A stretch of 64,000 nucleotides of DNA. Source: Marinomonas atlantica. GTDB taxonomy: Bacteria > Pseudomonadota > Gammaproteobacteria > Pseudomonadales > Marinomonadaceae. Position 1 is the first letter of the stretch; every line of letters begins with the position of its first letter. Below the pieces are notes generated by a model. That model made no database searches. It saw only the letters and a program-made list of their open reading frames with translations, and was not told the origin of the DNA. The DNA lies in assembly GCF_001639725.1 (NCBI RefSeq), contig NZ_LTAW01000011.1:1-64000 (forward strand), read 5' to 3'. A program made the translations under genes and the position numbers. Shown here one piece after another: positions 42,343 to 50,012 of this stretch.

Positions 42343-43161
42343 ATGGGAAACGACACAAACAAGTATTACGCCAAGGTTCACGGGTTTAGTGACTCACTAA
42401 AAGAACAAGAACTAGAAAGGTTAAAGAAGGACCTTGATAAGCAAGGATGTTCATACGTTGATTGCGATAAGAGCCTTAATCCATGGGTTGCTACATTTGA
42501 AGCTCCTGAAGGCTTTCAGCCTATGAAATGGTTTGACAGAAAAGGTTATGTATTCTTTTGGTTGTTTCTATTCGCTCCATTAGGAATCTATGGGCTTTTT
42601 AAGAGCAACACTTTCAATGCCCTCACCAAAGCAGCACTATCCAGCTTAATTATTCTTATTTACTCTGTCTCCATTTACTCGGGGCAAGCAAGCGAATCTG
42701 AAGCACAGGGACTTGGCTTTAAAAACCGTTCAGATTACGAAAGAGCTATGAACTTGAATATCGCAGACGCTAGCAAATACTACAAAGTTATCCAGCAAGA
42801 GGAACAACAGAAGCAAGAAGCAGCCTTGCAGAAAATTGAGCTTAAACGTTTAGCTGAAGAGGAAAAGGCCTCTCAAGAACTAGCCCAGAAGGACCTATCA
42901 AATACAGCTATGGTTATGTGTAAAGAGTTTGTTAAAAGCTATCTTGTGTCACCAAGTAGCGCTGACTTTGGGTGGCCCGATGAGTTTTTAAAATTCCGCA
43001 AAGAGAACCAGCGCTACATAATAAAGTCCCATGTCGACAGTCAAAATCAATTTGGAGCTACTATCCGCAGCAACTGGCATTGCCAAGTCAAATATATTGG
43101 AGATGGAAACGATATCTATCATCCCCAAAATTGGAAGCTAGAAAAAATGGAAATAATCTAA
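42343..43161 (+). CDS. Hypothetical membrane protein of element 2
   Basis: 272 aa. A soluble N-terminal domain (about 1-65), two close membrane spans (about 70-86 and 96-112), an Arg/Glu/Lys-rich coiled coil (about 145-190) and a C-terminal soluble domain containing a conserved-looking CKEFVKSYLVSPSSADFGWP segment seen in phage and plasmid proteins of unknown role. AAGGGA precedes the ATG. Divergent from the XRE gene and probably controlled by it. Confidence 0.65.
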   Translation: MGNDTNKYYAKVHGFSDSLKEQELERLKKDLDKQGCSYVDCDKSLNPWVATFEAPEGFQPMKWFDRKGYVFFWLFLFAPLGIYGLFKSNTFNALTKAALSSLIILIYSVSIYSGQASESEAQGLGFKNRSDYERAMNLNIADASKYYKVIQQEEQQKQEAALQKIELKRLAEEEKASQELAQKDLSNTAMVMCKEFVKSYLVSPSSADFGWPDEFLKFRKENQRYIIKSHVDSQNQFGATIRSNWHCQVKYIGDGNDIYHPQNWKLEKMEII

Positions 43162-43170
43162 TTCATGCAT

Positions 43171-43285
43171 TGAGTGTAAATTAATTTATAAATTTATTTA
43201 CACTCATATTTAGACCCAATATAGTGTTAATTAAATCAAATAAACAAACTTAATTTACACAAATGTAAATAAATTGATTTAATGG
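43171..43285 (+). promoter_or_regulatory. res-like recombination site of the serine resolvase
   Basis: Three imperfect inverted repeats with GTGTAAAT/ATTTACAC-type ends: 43174-43203 (site I-like), 43224-43260 (site II-like), and a shorter one at about 43263-43283 (site III-like). Their decreasing regularity and position directly upstream of the resolvase gene match the res sites of Tn3/gamma-delta resolvases. It also holds the resolvase promoter. Confidence 0.65.
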
Positions 43286-43295
43286 ACACCTACTT

Positions 43296-43865
43296 ATGGC
43301 TACTCTAGGTTATGCCCGTGTATCAACTAGTCAGCAACAACTAGACCTTCAAATTAAAGCTCTCATCAGCGCTGGTGTAAAAGATCACCCAGACTACTTA
43401 TTTACAGATAAAGCCTCTGGAAAGAACAGTGAACGAGAAGGCTTAAAGTTACTAATGATCAAAGCTAGAGAAGGCGATCACATATTAGTGAAAAAGCTTG
43501 ATCGACTTGGCCGAAACACTGCTGACATGATTGAAATAATAGAGACCTTGCACCAAAGAGGTATCACTGTTCAATTCCTTGATGATGGGATAAGCACTGA
43601 AGGCTCTATGGGCAAAATGGTTGTCACAATACTCGCAGCGGTAGCACAGGCAGAAAGAGAGCGAATTTTAGAGCGAACTAACGAAGGTAGAAAAGACGCT
43701 ATCTCTCGTGGTGTCAAAATGGGCCGCAAACCAAGCATCAATCACAAAACCAAACTCGCTATAATCAAAGATATTGAAGAAGGCATACCTAAGACCAAAG
43801 TTGCTCAAAGACACGGAGTCAGTCGTCAATCGCTATACAAAATCATCAATGAGTTATCCAAATAG
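43296..43865 (+). CDS. Serine resolvase / invertase family recombinase
   Basis: 189 aa. Catalytic Ser in YARVSTSQQ (about residue 9), conserved LDRLGRNTADMI, an active-site helix AQAERERILERTNEGR, and a C-terminal helix-turn-helix (IPKTKVAQRHGVSRQSLYKII). Small serine recombinase of the Tn3 resolvase/Hin type. It may resolve dimers or excise DNA between res-like sites of the island. Confidence 0.92.
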   Translation: MATLGYARVSTSQQQLDLQIKALISAGVKDHPDYLFTDKASGKNSEREGLKLLMIKAREGDHILVKKLDRLGRNTADMIEIIETLHQRGITVQFLDDGISTEGSMGKMVVTILAAVAQAERERILERTNEGRKDAISRGVKMGRKPSINHKTKLAIIKDIEEGIPKTKVAQRHGVSRQSLYKIINELSK

Positions 43866-43867
43866 AA

Positions 43868-43887
43868 TTTGAAACCAGTTTCAAAAT
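43868..43887. repeat. TTTGAAACCAGTTTCAAA motif, left edge of cargo
   Basis: Near-palindromic 18-bp motif just after the resolvase stop. Its right half recurs at the end of all three palindrome modules (41614, 41793, 41968), and the whole motif recurs at 49351-49370 just after the last cargo gene start. Confidence 0.7.
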
Positions 43888-43899
43888 TTGAGGGCCTAC

Positions 43900-44505
43900 A
43901 TGCCATTGCAAAACAGAGTCTCACCTTGGGGGACTCTACATTCAGTTTCAGCCCGAGGTGGCCTGATGGGAAACCGTGGCAGGTTACATAATCAAGCCAA
44001 AGAGATCACGCGGCTTTATCAAGGAAAAAGCTGGATAACCTGCTCCCTTATCTACAAGAACGTTTCCCGTGAAGTAATGTCACCTAATTCCTACACAGAG
44101 CTATTTTTCCTTGATGAAGCTACGGCCTTTGCTGCGGGACATCGCCCCTGTTCGCACTGCCAACATGAGCGGGCAAAGCAATTTAAAATGTTTTGGGGAA
44201 AGGCATTCGGCCAATCGAAAACGACTTTGAAAGAGATTGATGCAATACTCCATAACGAGCGAATAGATATAGCTAATGGCGTGTATCAAAGAGCAAAAGT
44301 AAACACATTACCCAACGGTACATTTATTGAACTTGATCACTGTGCTTATCTTGTTTGGGGAGGGGAGCTATTTAAGTGGTCATTCTTAGGCTATCAATCC
44401 AAGCACAATATAGACTCTAATTCAGTAGTAAGTCTTTTGACGCCTTGTTCAATTATCGAAGTTTTCAGAGCGGGATTTTTAACTAGACCTTCGCTTTGTA
44501 TTTAG
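43900..44505 (+). CDS. Conserved hypothetical protein (RPCxxC family)
   Basis: 201 aa. The segments GGLMGNRGRLHN, PNSYTELFFLDEATAFAAGHRPCSHCQHERAKQF and AYLVWGGELFKWSFLGY match a widespread uncharacterised family of chromosomal and plasmid proteins with a CxxC motif resembling the Ada metal site. Probably a small metal-binding protein; role unknown. ATG at 43900 follows GAGGG; the earlier TTG at 43888 lacks a site. Confidence 0.65.
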   Translation: MPLQNRVSPWGTLHSVSARGGLMGNRGRLHNQAKEITRLYQGKSWITCSLIYKNVSREVMSPNSYTELFFLDEATAFAAGHRPCSHCQHERAKQFKMFWGKAFGQSKTTLKEIDAILHNERIDIANGVYQRAKVNTLPNGTFIELDHCAYLVWGGELFKWSFLGYQSKHNIDSNSVVSLLTPCSIIEVFRAGFLTRPSLCI

Positions 44506-44644
44506 AGCATTAAGCTCCAAAGTGACATAGCCCTTTAATACTTACTGAAGACATAAATTAGAAGCTTGTTATGACCAGTATCAAGACCTACTACCATAAT
44601 CCTCCCTAGTATTAAAACTCATTGCTATGTTCAAGGAGGAACAA

Positions 44645-44845
44645 ATGAACAGATTAGAATCCCTACTATCAATACTTTGCTCAATCAGCATCGAAGACAT
44701 CGCTCAAGCACCACGAGAAGAACAGCACCTTCTTGTGGACAATATTGAAGACCTTCAAGATCGTCTAAACGCAATTCTTCAAGCTACAGATCAACCACTA
44801 TTTCCTATAATGCTATTGCCCTCCCCCCCTTCAACCATTCACTAA
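44645..44845 (+). CDS. Small acidic helical protein
   Basis: 66 aa (MNRLESLLSILCSISIEDIA ...), amphipathic helices with a Pro-rich end. Excellent AGGAGG six bases before the ATG at 44645. No family recognised. It could be an accessory or antitoxin-like factor of neighbouring genes (speculative). Confidence 0.6.
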   Translation: MNRLESLLSILCSISIEDIAQAPREEQHLLVDNIEDLQDRLNAILQATDQPLFPIMLLPSPPSTIH

Positions 44846-44958
44846 CCATGCAAGATTATCGGGAGTGTCTCATCTATAGACACTCTCTAAGCTTACTCTC
44901 AGACCATCAATTAGTTACACTCATAACATCACCTAAGGACAACTGTGAGCGTCACCAT

Positions 44959-45645
44959 ATGCAACTCATGAAGACACTGCTAACTTCGATCATCCTTTTA
45001 TGCCTCACCCAACCAGCTTGGGCGAATCAGCCTGTAAAGAAATCTAAGTCATCTATCTGCCATAGACCAGACACGGAGTATTACTCTCGAACAAAAAACT
45101 TTACTGTTTATGAAACGATTGAAGCCTGTCTTGCAAGTGGAGGAAGATTACCCAAGGGGCAGTCTTTAAGTCCTTCTCAGAGCCCATCAAGAGTAACGAA
45201 GGAAAGCTCGTCAAAGACAGCTAAATATAGTCGAGATCAATTTGGGCATGGTTGGGATGACGAAGACAGGGACTGTCAGAACACACGCCAAGAAATTCTA
45301 ATCTCCATGTCTACTAACCCAGTAAGATTCGCTGATGATAAACAGTGCCGTGTAACCTTTGGCCGTTGGATTTCGATGTACTCGGGGGAGGTTATATTTG
45401 ATGCGTCCAAGCTAGATATTGACCATGTAGTTCCTTTGAAGTGGGCTTGGGAACATGGGGCTCAATCTTGGAGTAAAGCTAGACGTGAACAATTCGCGAA
45501 TGATCCTATCAACCTCGTTGCTGTAGAAGCTTCGTTAAATAGGCAAAAAGGAGCTAAAGGGCTTGATGAGTGGCTCCCCCCTAAGAATCAGGAACAGTAC
45601 AAAGTACGTTTTCAGAGAGTAGTTTTGAAATACGGCTTAAAGTAG
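44959..45645 (+). CDS. Secreted HNH endonuclease (GmrSD C-terminal / DUF1524-like)
   Basis: 228 aa from the ATG at 44959 (an ATG at 44968 is also possible). Signal peptide (MKTLLTSIILLCLTQPAWA), a Ser/Lys-rich linker, then an HNH nuclease domain with the catalytic core DIDHVVPLKWAWEHG and downstream NLVAVEASLNRQKG that carries the metal-ligand Asn/His. An exported DNase or RNase cargo protein: toxin for rivals, nutrient scavenging or entry exclusion are possible. Confidence 0.78.
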   Translation: MQLMKTLLTSIILLCLTQPAWANQPVKKSKSSICHRPDTEYYSRTKNFTVYETIEACLASGGRLPKGQSLSPSQSPSRVTKESSSKTAKYSRDQFGHGWDDEDRDCQNTRQEILISMSTNPVRFADDKQCRVTFGRWISMYSGEVIFDASKLDIDHVVPLKWAWEHGAQSWSKARREQFANDPINLVAVEASLNRQKGAKGLDEWLPPKNQEQYKVRFQRVVLKYGLK

Positions 45646-45743
45646 ATATGCAAGATAAAACTTAAAGCCTGTATTATCTTCCTTGGACATTAGGCTTCAA
45701 GATGATAGAAGTGGTTTATTATTCTTTGTAAAGGACTATCTTT

Positions 45744-46724
45744 ATGGCAACCAAAGTAAAGTTTCTAGGTTTCAAATTGAATTTCTGTAACAACATGGCA
45801 CCTCAGGACTTCTACAATGAATTATTGGCTCTTAACTCACAGCAGCATCCATTAAAGCTGTATGATTATGAATATGAAGCCATTGTAGGTACACATCAAA
45901 AATATTGGGTAGGGGTTGTTACATGCTATAAAGGTGATAAGAAACTAGTTGTAACACCAACCAGTAACAACCAAGCCAACAAACGAGAAGTTAAAAAAAT
46001 TGATCTTTCTAATAACGCCAAGAGCACTCAAGCCACCATTTTTTGTATAAATCCTAATACGTTAACTGGAATGTACTATTCTTATTCAGGAGGTGTTAGC
46101 AACTCTGCTTTTGCAAAACTCCTAAAAGCGGTACATAAAAACGCTCAAAAAAAATTGGAAGATAATTATGTAACTTCAAATACCACTTCATCATCTCCAA
46201 CTAAAAAAGAAGTTACTCGAATTAGAAGAGAAGCTAAGGCGCACTTTGCTAATGACTTCAAACTGGAAATGATGATCCGAAACTTAGACTTCAATACGAT
46301 CCTTAATGATTTCAAAGAGATAAATTCTTTTGATCTTACTATAAGTGCCGCCGCACCTTCACCAAATACAAGCATTTTTCAACCAATTTCTGAAATGTCT
46401 GATCGTTTACGGGTGCATGCTGTGATCTCCAAAAACGGTCAAGCAGTAACAAATAAGCACAATGTAAAGCAAAAGCTAGACGGTATGATTAAGGGCGCTC
46501 ATTCAGGTGATATCGACGCTTTGACTATATTTGGTAAATCCCTGACGAATGAAGATCTACAAGCTAGGTTTGGTGAAAACTTAAAGCATTTTGGTGTTAT
46601 TTATCTTGATGACTTTATTGATTTACTGCCAGATCAATACTGGGAAGACTATACAAGTAGTGATGCAATGAAACGACTCATTGAAACTATGGATTTATCA
46701 CCTACACTTTTCCCAAAACCTTAG
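45744..46724 (+). CDS. RexA-like sensor protein (candidate abortive-infection component A)
   Basis: 326 aa soluble. Two beta-rich halves separated by a charged linker (SPTKKEVTRIRREAKAH). By eye the order of elements resembles lambda RexA: an N-terminal HPLKLYDYEYEA ... KYWVGVVTCYKGDKKLV segment, a TIFCINPNTLTGMYYSY strand pair, and a late RLRVHAVISKNGQAVTNK stretch comparable to RexA's SLRAKDEAGDILTE. Followed 17 bases later by a small multi-TM protein, as rexA is by rexB. KwaB (DUF4868) of the Kiwa system is the main alternative. Confidence 0.55.
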   Translation: MATKVKFLGFKLNFCNNMAPQDFYNELLALNSQQHPLKLYDYEYEAIVGTHQKYWVGVVTCYKGDKKLVVTPTSNNQANKREVKKIDLSNNAKSTQATIFCINPNTLTGMYYSYSGGVSNSAFAKLLKAVHKNAQKKLEDNYVTSNTTSSSPTKKEVTRIRREAKAHFANDFKLEMMIRNLDFNTILNDFKEINSFDLTISAAAPSPNTSIFQPISEMSDRLRVHAVISKNGQAVTNKHNVKQKLDGMIKGAHSGDIDALTIFGKSLTNEDLQARFGENLKHFGVIYLDDFIDLLPDQYWEDYTSSDAMKRLIETMDLSPTLFPKP

Positions 46725-46741
46725 ATTAAAGAGTAATTAGA

Positions 46742-47167
46742 ATGGACTCAATAATAGAGATGTACGAAAGATTTCAGGTTCCATTATTCTTATCAAGTAT
46801 AACCATTGGAACTTTTCTCTTCTCGATGAAAACTTTTATAATTCAAACATTGAAGAAAGAAGTATACGATACAGAAGAGCATAGAAATGCTGTAGATGAA
46901 ATAAACCAACACTACTCTAAAAAATCAATAACTTATTATCGTGGACTGAAGAACTTATCCAATTTAATTTTTTACACCATTATAAGCTTTTTATTAAATT
47001 CTGTTCTTAATATAACGATTGGAAACTTTCCAAACACTCTAACCCTTACGATTTGTTTCTTAACAACAATTGTAGCTTGGACACTATTAGCAATATCATT
47101 ATTCAATGTTGGATCGAGCATGCAAAGAATGATAGATTTTTCAGAAAGCAAATATAATAAAAAATAA
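46742..47167 (+). CDS. RexB-like membrane protein (candidate effector B)
   Basis: 141 aa, the size of lambda RexB (144 aa). Membrane spans at about residues 13-30, 72-92, 97-118 suggest three or four segments. It could be an ion channel that depolarises the membrane when the soluble partner is activated, as proposed for RexB (family knowledge, transferred by architecture). A terminator-like hairpin follows at 47197. Confidence 0.55.
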   Translation: MDSIIEMYERFQVPLFLSSITIGTFLFSMKTFIIQTLKKEVYDTEEHRNAVDEINQHYSKKSITYYRGLKNLSNLIFYTIISFLLNSVLNITIGNFPNTLTLTICFLTTIVAWTLLAISLFNVGSSMQRMIDFSESKYNKK

Positions 47168-47196
47168 ATAAAACAATATATTAAATAAAAAAGATA

Positions 47197-47218
47197 AAGC
47201 CACCATGAGTGGTGGCTT
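47197..47218. terminator. Hairpin ending the RexA/RexB-like operon
   Basis: Nine-base-pair stem AAGCCACCA / TGGTGGCTT with TGAG loop, followed by a weak T-rich stretch; also possible terminator for the convergent membrane gene. Confidence 0.6.
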
Positions 47219-47284
47219 ATTATCTACCCTCATTGCCAAAAAAATAGAGTTTCAGGAGAACAATAATCAAAATTAAAAATAGTT

Positions 47285-47998
47285 TTAACTTAAAAATTTC
47301 ATCAAAATAATTACACTAAAAGGAGGAACATCGTTACTAAAAAAATTCTCCTCATCATAGCTGTCCGAGTAGCAGATTCTCTGCCAACTTTCTCTCCAAT
47401 GCCCATTCTTTTCATGAAAGTTTTCCATATATTTCTTAGGAACTCCCAAAAACTCCTGCTGTATCTCTTTTATATCAGATGATTTAAGAAGAGAAATCCG
47501 TAAATCAGAATCATAGAAAACATTATAATTTCCAATTACACCTAAATTTCTCACACACCTTAGCTCAATAGAGCTAGCCTTTACATATATAGGATCATAT
47601 AGCCAATCTCTAGTCTCTTCCCTCATATCAGCCGTAATTCCATAGCCCATGAAAAAATTTATCATTAAAATCGCAACAGGAATTAATGCTAAAGAGAACA
47701 ACTCAAAAAACATATAAATAAAAAGTGAACATTGTATAAGCCTACTCCTAACTTTTTTGTACATGTCAACTATAGGAAAACCAACAAAAGCAATGAGAAT
47801 AATTATAAAAAAAAACAGAACAGGGTTGTTAAGCAAAAAACTAAAACCACTATCAATAGTAGCAAGCTTCATGTAATCGACACCTAATGTATCATAATAA
47901 GCCCATGCAAAAACGTGCCCCAACGTAAAAAGAATAGCACTTCCTAAAGCAGCAACCAAAGAAACTAAAGCTAAAACATTATTTACACTTTTAAACAT
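47285..47998 (-). CDS. Hypothetical membrane protein
   Basis: 237 aa. Four predicted membrane spans (about residues 8-30, 52-74, 90-112 and a short one near 25-45), then a soluble C-terminal domain of about 110 residues. No family recognised. Very AT-rich. Adjacent to a pseudogene-like SH3 gene on the same strand, so they may have been one unit. Confidence 0.6.
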   Translation of the reverse strand: MFKSVNNVLALVSLVAALGSAILFTLGHVFAWAYYDTLGVDYMKLATIDSGFSFLLNNPVLFFFIIILIAFVGFPIVDMYKKVRSRLIQCSLFIYMFFELFSLALIPVAILMINFFMGYGITADMREETRDWLYDPIYVKASSIELRCVRNLGVIGNYNVFYDSDLRISLLKSSDIKEIQQEFLGVPKKYMENFHEKNGHWRESWQRICYSDSYDEENFFSNDVPPFSVIILMKFLS

Positions 47999-48079
47999 AA
48001 ACTAAAATTCCTTTTATCATTAAACCCCGAAAGTAAAATCCTGATTAGACTGATTTTTTATAAAAATTTTTCAAAAGAC

Positions 48080-49287
48080 TCAATTTGCAACCTTCTTTAA
48101 ATAAAGATTTGAAACCCACCCTTGAAAACCGCCAGAATCATCTTCAATTTCTACCAAAGACCATTTACGACCACTTTCAATTAAACAAACAATTTCTCCA
48201 ATTTCTAAAATATAAATAATATTATTTTATTTCTTTTTGGTGTTTCACGTACACGAACCCCTTTTCCAGAAATAATCCTATAGTCTTCCAATAATGCATA
48301 ATCAATGCTTTCAGGAGCGTTTTTTATCCCTTTTTTTATATCAATATAGTTAGTTATCCGAAGATGTTCCCAGTAATAGGAAAAATCAGTTTTATTTGCA
48401 TCGTAAATAGCTGCACATAATAAAGACAACATAACTTGGGCAAATAGAATTAGAACTTTCTTTGCTGCGAGACTGATCGAGGAAGAGCCAACCTCATTTC
48501 CTTCTGCCACGGCAGATACAAAAGAAGCAATCTCCTCAGCAACGTCTTGGCTATCTAGTGACTCTCCACGAACTTGTAGTAAGAAGTCTTGATCTATTTC
48601 ACCAAGCAGCTTGGCTACACTAGTGTAGGAAGACTCAGGGATTTCTTCTAGTGCTCCTCCAAACTCAACACTAATCGCACTGCTGTCGTAAAAACTTGTT
48701 CTTGATAATGCTTCGAATACTGAACCAATAGGCTTCTCAAATTGCTTCATAGATTGGGCAGACAGAGCAGAACCAACTAAATAACTGAAATTGTTAGGCA
48801 CAACATGCCCGAGCAGGTTTCTACTAAGAGGCTCGTTAAAGCTTTCAAATAAGGAACTAAGTGCCCCCACTTTAATCACACTTTCAGCATTAAAATCTTG
48901 TACGCACTTAATTAAACTTCCCTGAAATGTACTTGATCTACTAAGTCTAAAGAAACTATCGAAGTTCATAGCAGAAAAGGTCTGCCCTATACTTACCAAG
49001 CTAGAATCTCTTACTAACGCTGAACTACTAATGTCAGCACTACCTCGAACAAGATCACCTATTCGCTGCACCGTTGAATATTGAGAACTCAATCTCGTAA
49101 TACTTTCCAATGCTGCGCCTCTAAAGATTCGATTTTGCTCACTAACAACTCCTAAAGAGTTATTGAAGCTAGATAAACAAGAAGTGCTTTTCTTGATATC
49201 TTTCATTAACTTATCCAATCTTCTGTTTGAGTTGAGCTCATTCTTATCTTTCACTGCTACATTCCCTATAGATGGCACAAGCTTCAA
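48080..49287 (-). pseudogene. TM/SH3 cargo gene with C-terminal frameshift
   Basis: The main frame (49287-48205, TTG start) encodes 360 aa with a Ser-rich helical N-terminal part, one membrane span (ILFAQVMLSLLCAAIY) and then GKGVRVRETPKRNK, the start of a bacterial SH3 domain, ending abruptly at TAG. In the -1 frame directly after, the rest of the SH3 domain reads ILEIGEIVCLIESGRKW then SLVEIEDDSGGFQGWVSNL and YLKKVAN, ending at 48080. A one-base change in an A/T run near 48210 is the simplest explanation. It may be a mutation or an assembly error. Confidence 0.75.
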
Positions 49288-49350
49288 AAACTATATAGGT
49301 ATCATTCATTCATCAGTAAAAACAAGTACTAGAACATCTATATGAAACAG

Positions 49351-49370
49351 CTTTGAAACCAGTTTCAAAG
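49351..49370. repeat. TTTGAAACCAGTTTCAAA motif, right edge of cargo
   Basis: CTTTGAAACCAGTTTCAAAG, a 20-bp near-palindrome matching the copy at 43868-43887 in 18 positions. Together they bracket the whole cargo region. Confidence 0.7.
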
Positions 49371-49407
49371 TAAAGGCAAAATCTGTTAAATTATGGGCAC
49401 ATAATAC

Positions 49408-49415
49408 TGGTACAC
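49408..49415 (+). repeat. Arm-type site TGGTACAC, right end of element 2
   Basis: TGGTACAC at 49408-49415, continuing CAATA, matches the two copies upstream of integrase 2 (39743, 39756). Confidence 0.55.
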
Positions 49416-49473
49416 CAATAAAAACATGAGCCACAAAATACCTATAAGAATCAATATATTGAGTGTAATGAGA

Positions 49474-49496
49474 TCGACTCCCCCCATCTCCACCAA
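49474..49496 (+). repeat. Right att core (attR of element 2)
   Basis: TCGACTCCCCCCATCTCCAC continuing CAA, the third copy of the ssrA 3' end. It is followed by the native ssrA terminator, so this is the original chromosomal right junction. Confidence 0.92.
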
Positions 49497-49505
49497 ACAT
49501 CTGAA

Positions 49506-49536
49506 AAGGCCGCTCAGCAATGAGCGGCCTTTTTTT
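49506..49536 (+). terminator. Native ssrA terminator, displaced 23.5 kb
   Basis: Stem AAGGCCGCTC / GAGCGGCCTT with six-base loop and T-run directly downstream of the third ssrA-end repeat. Before integration it would have followed ssrA immediately. Confidence 0.88.
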
Positions 49537-49581
49537 GTCTATCAAATATCGCATTTTTATCTGCCTCAATAAATTAGTCTA

Positions 49582-49770
49582 TTATTGAGTTCTCACCTCT
49601 ACAGAGTTCAGGGGGATCGTTATTAAAATCAAGACTTTTCTCCCCTCTTCTGCCCTGAGTTTGCGCTGTAATGCCTCAGTATGTACGCCATTTGCTACTT
49701 TATAGTCTGCTAAGATAATGGTTCTTGAACGCTTTACTATGCGCCACTCACGCCAAGCGCTTGGGAACAT
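49582..49770 (-). CDS. Possible small ORF upstream of the efflux operon
   Basis: 62 aa frame (MFPSAWREWRIVKRSRTIIL ...) in the gap between the ssrA terminator and the aaeX-like gene. Compact and basic, with plausible codon use, but no clear ribosome binding site. It might be real or a shadow; homologues are needed. The rest of the 49,537-49,799 gap shows nothing else. Confidence 0.3.
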   Translation of the reverse strand: MFPSAWREWRIVKRSRTIILADYKVANGVHTEALQRKLRAEEGRKVLILITIPLNSVEVRTQ

Positions 49771-49799
49771 CACTTCGACGATATGGGATATTTAACGCT

Positions 49800-50012
49800 A
49801 TGTTTCAAGAATTAGCATTGGGCGGTTTGCTGTTTAGCCCGTTGGTCTTGTTTGCGCCGTTGGCCTTTATCCTCTCTTGGCTCACTCGGTTTGTGCTCTA
49901 CAAAACGGGCCTTTATGTGAAAATTTGGCGCGTGGCGTGGTTTGAGGTGGGCTTATACGTCTGCTATCTCGCGCTCGTTGTCTACTTACTTGGGAACCCA
50001 TCACTTTTATGA
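49800..50012 (+). CDS. DUF1656 small membrane protein (AaeX-like)
   Basis: 70 aa with two membrane spans, ending LLGNPSLL. DUF1656 proteins are regularly the first gene of AaeXAB-type efflux operons. ATG at 49800 chosen because the family N-terminus is short; the extended frame is unsupported. Overlaps the next gene start by four bases. Confidence 0.85.
   Translation: MFQELALGGLLFSPLVLFAPLAFILSWLTRFVLYKTGLYVKIWRVAWFEVGLYVCYLALVVYLLGNPSLL

Larger units (their letters stand above)
39682..49496. mobile_element. Element 2: integrative island with resolvase and cargo
   Basis: 9.8 kb bounded by the middle and right ssrA 3'-end repeats. It has its own tyrosine integrase at the left end with TGGTACAC arm sites, an XRE regulator, a serine resolvase with a res-like site, three tandem palindrome modules and a cargo region (conserved unknown, secreted HNH nuclease, RexA/RexB-like pair, membrane proteins). 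No replication or capsid genes are recognised. It is distinct from element 1 in gene content and integrase type. Confidence 0.85.

Noticed and set aside
48190-48230. Programmed -1 frameshift in the SH3 gene
   Set aside because: No X-XXY-YYZ heptamer in the right frame lies between the two frames' stops, and no pseudoknot is evident.
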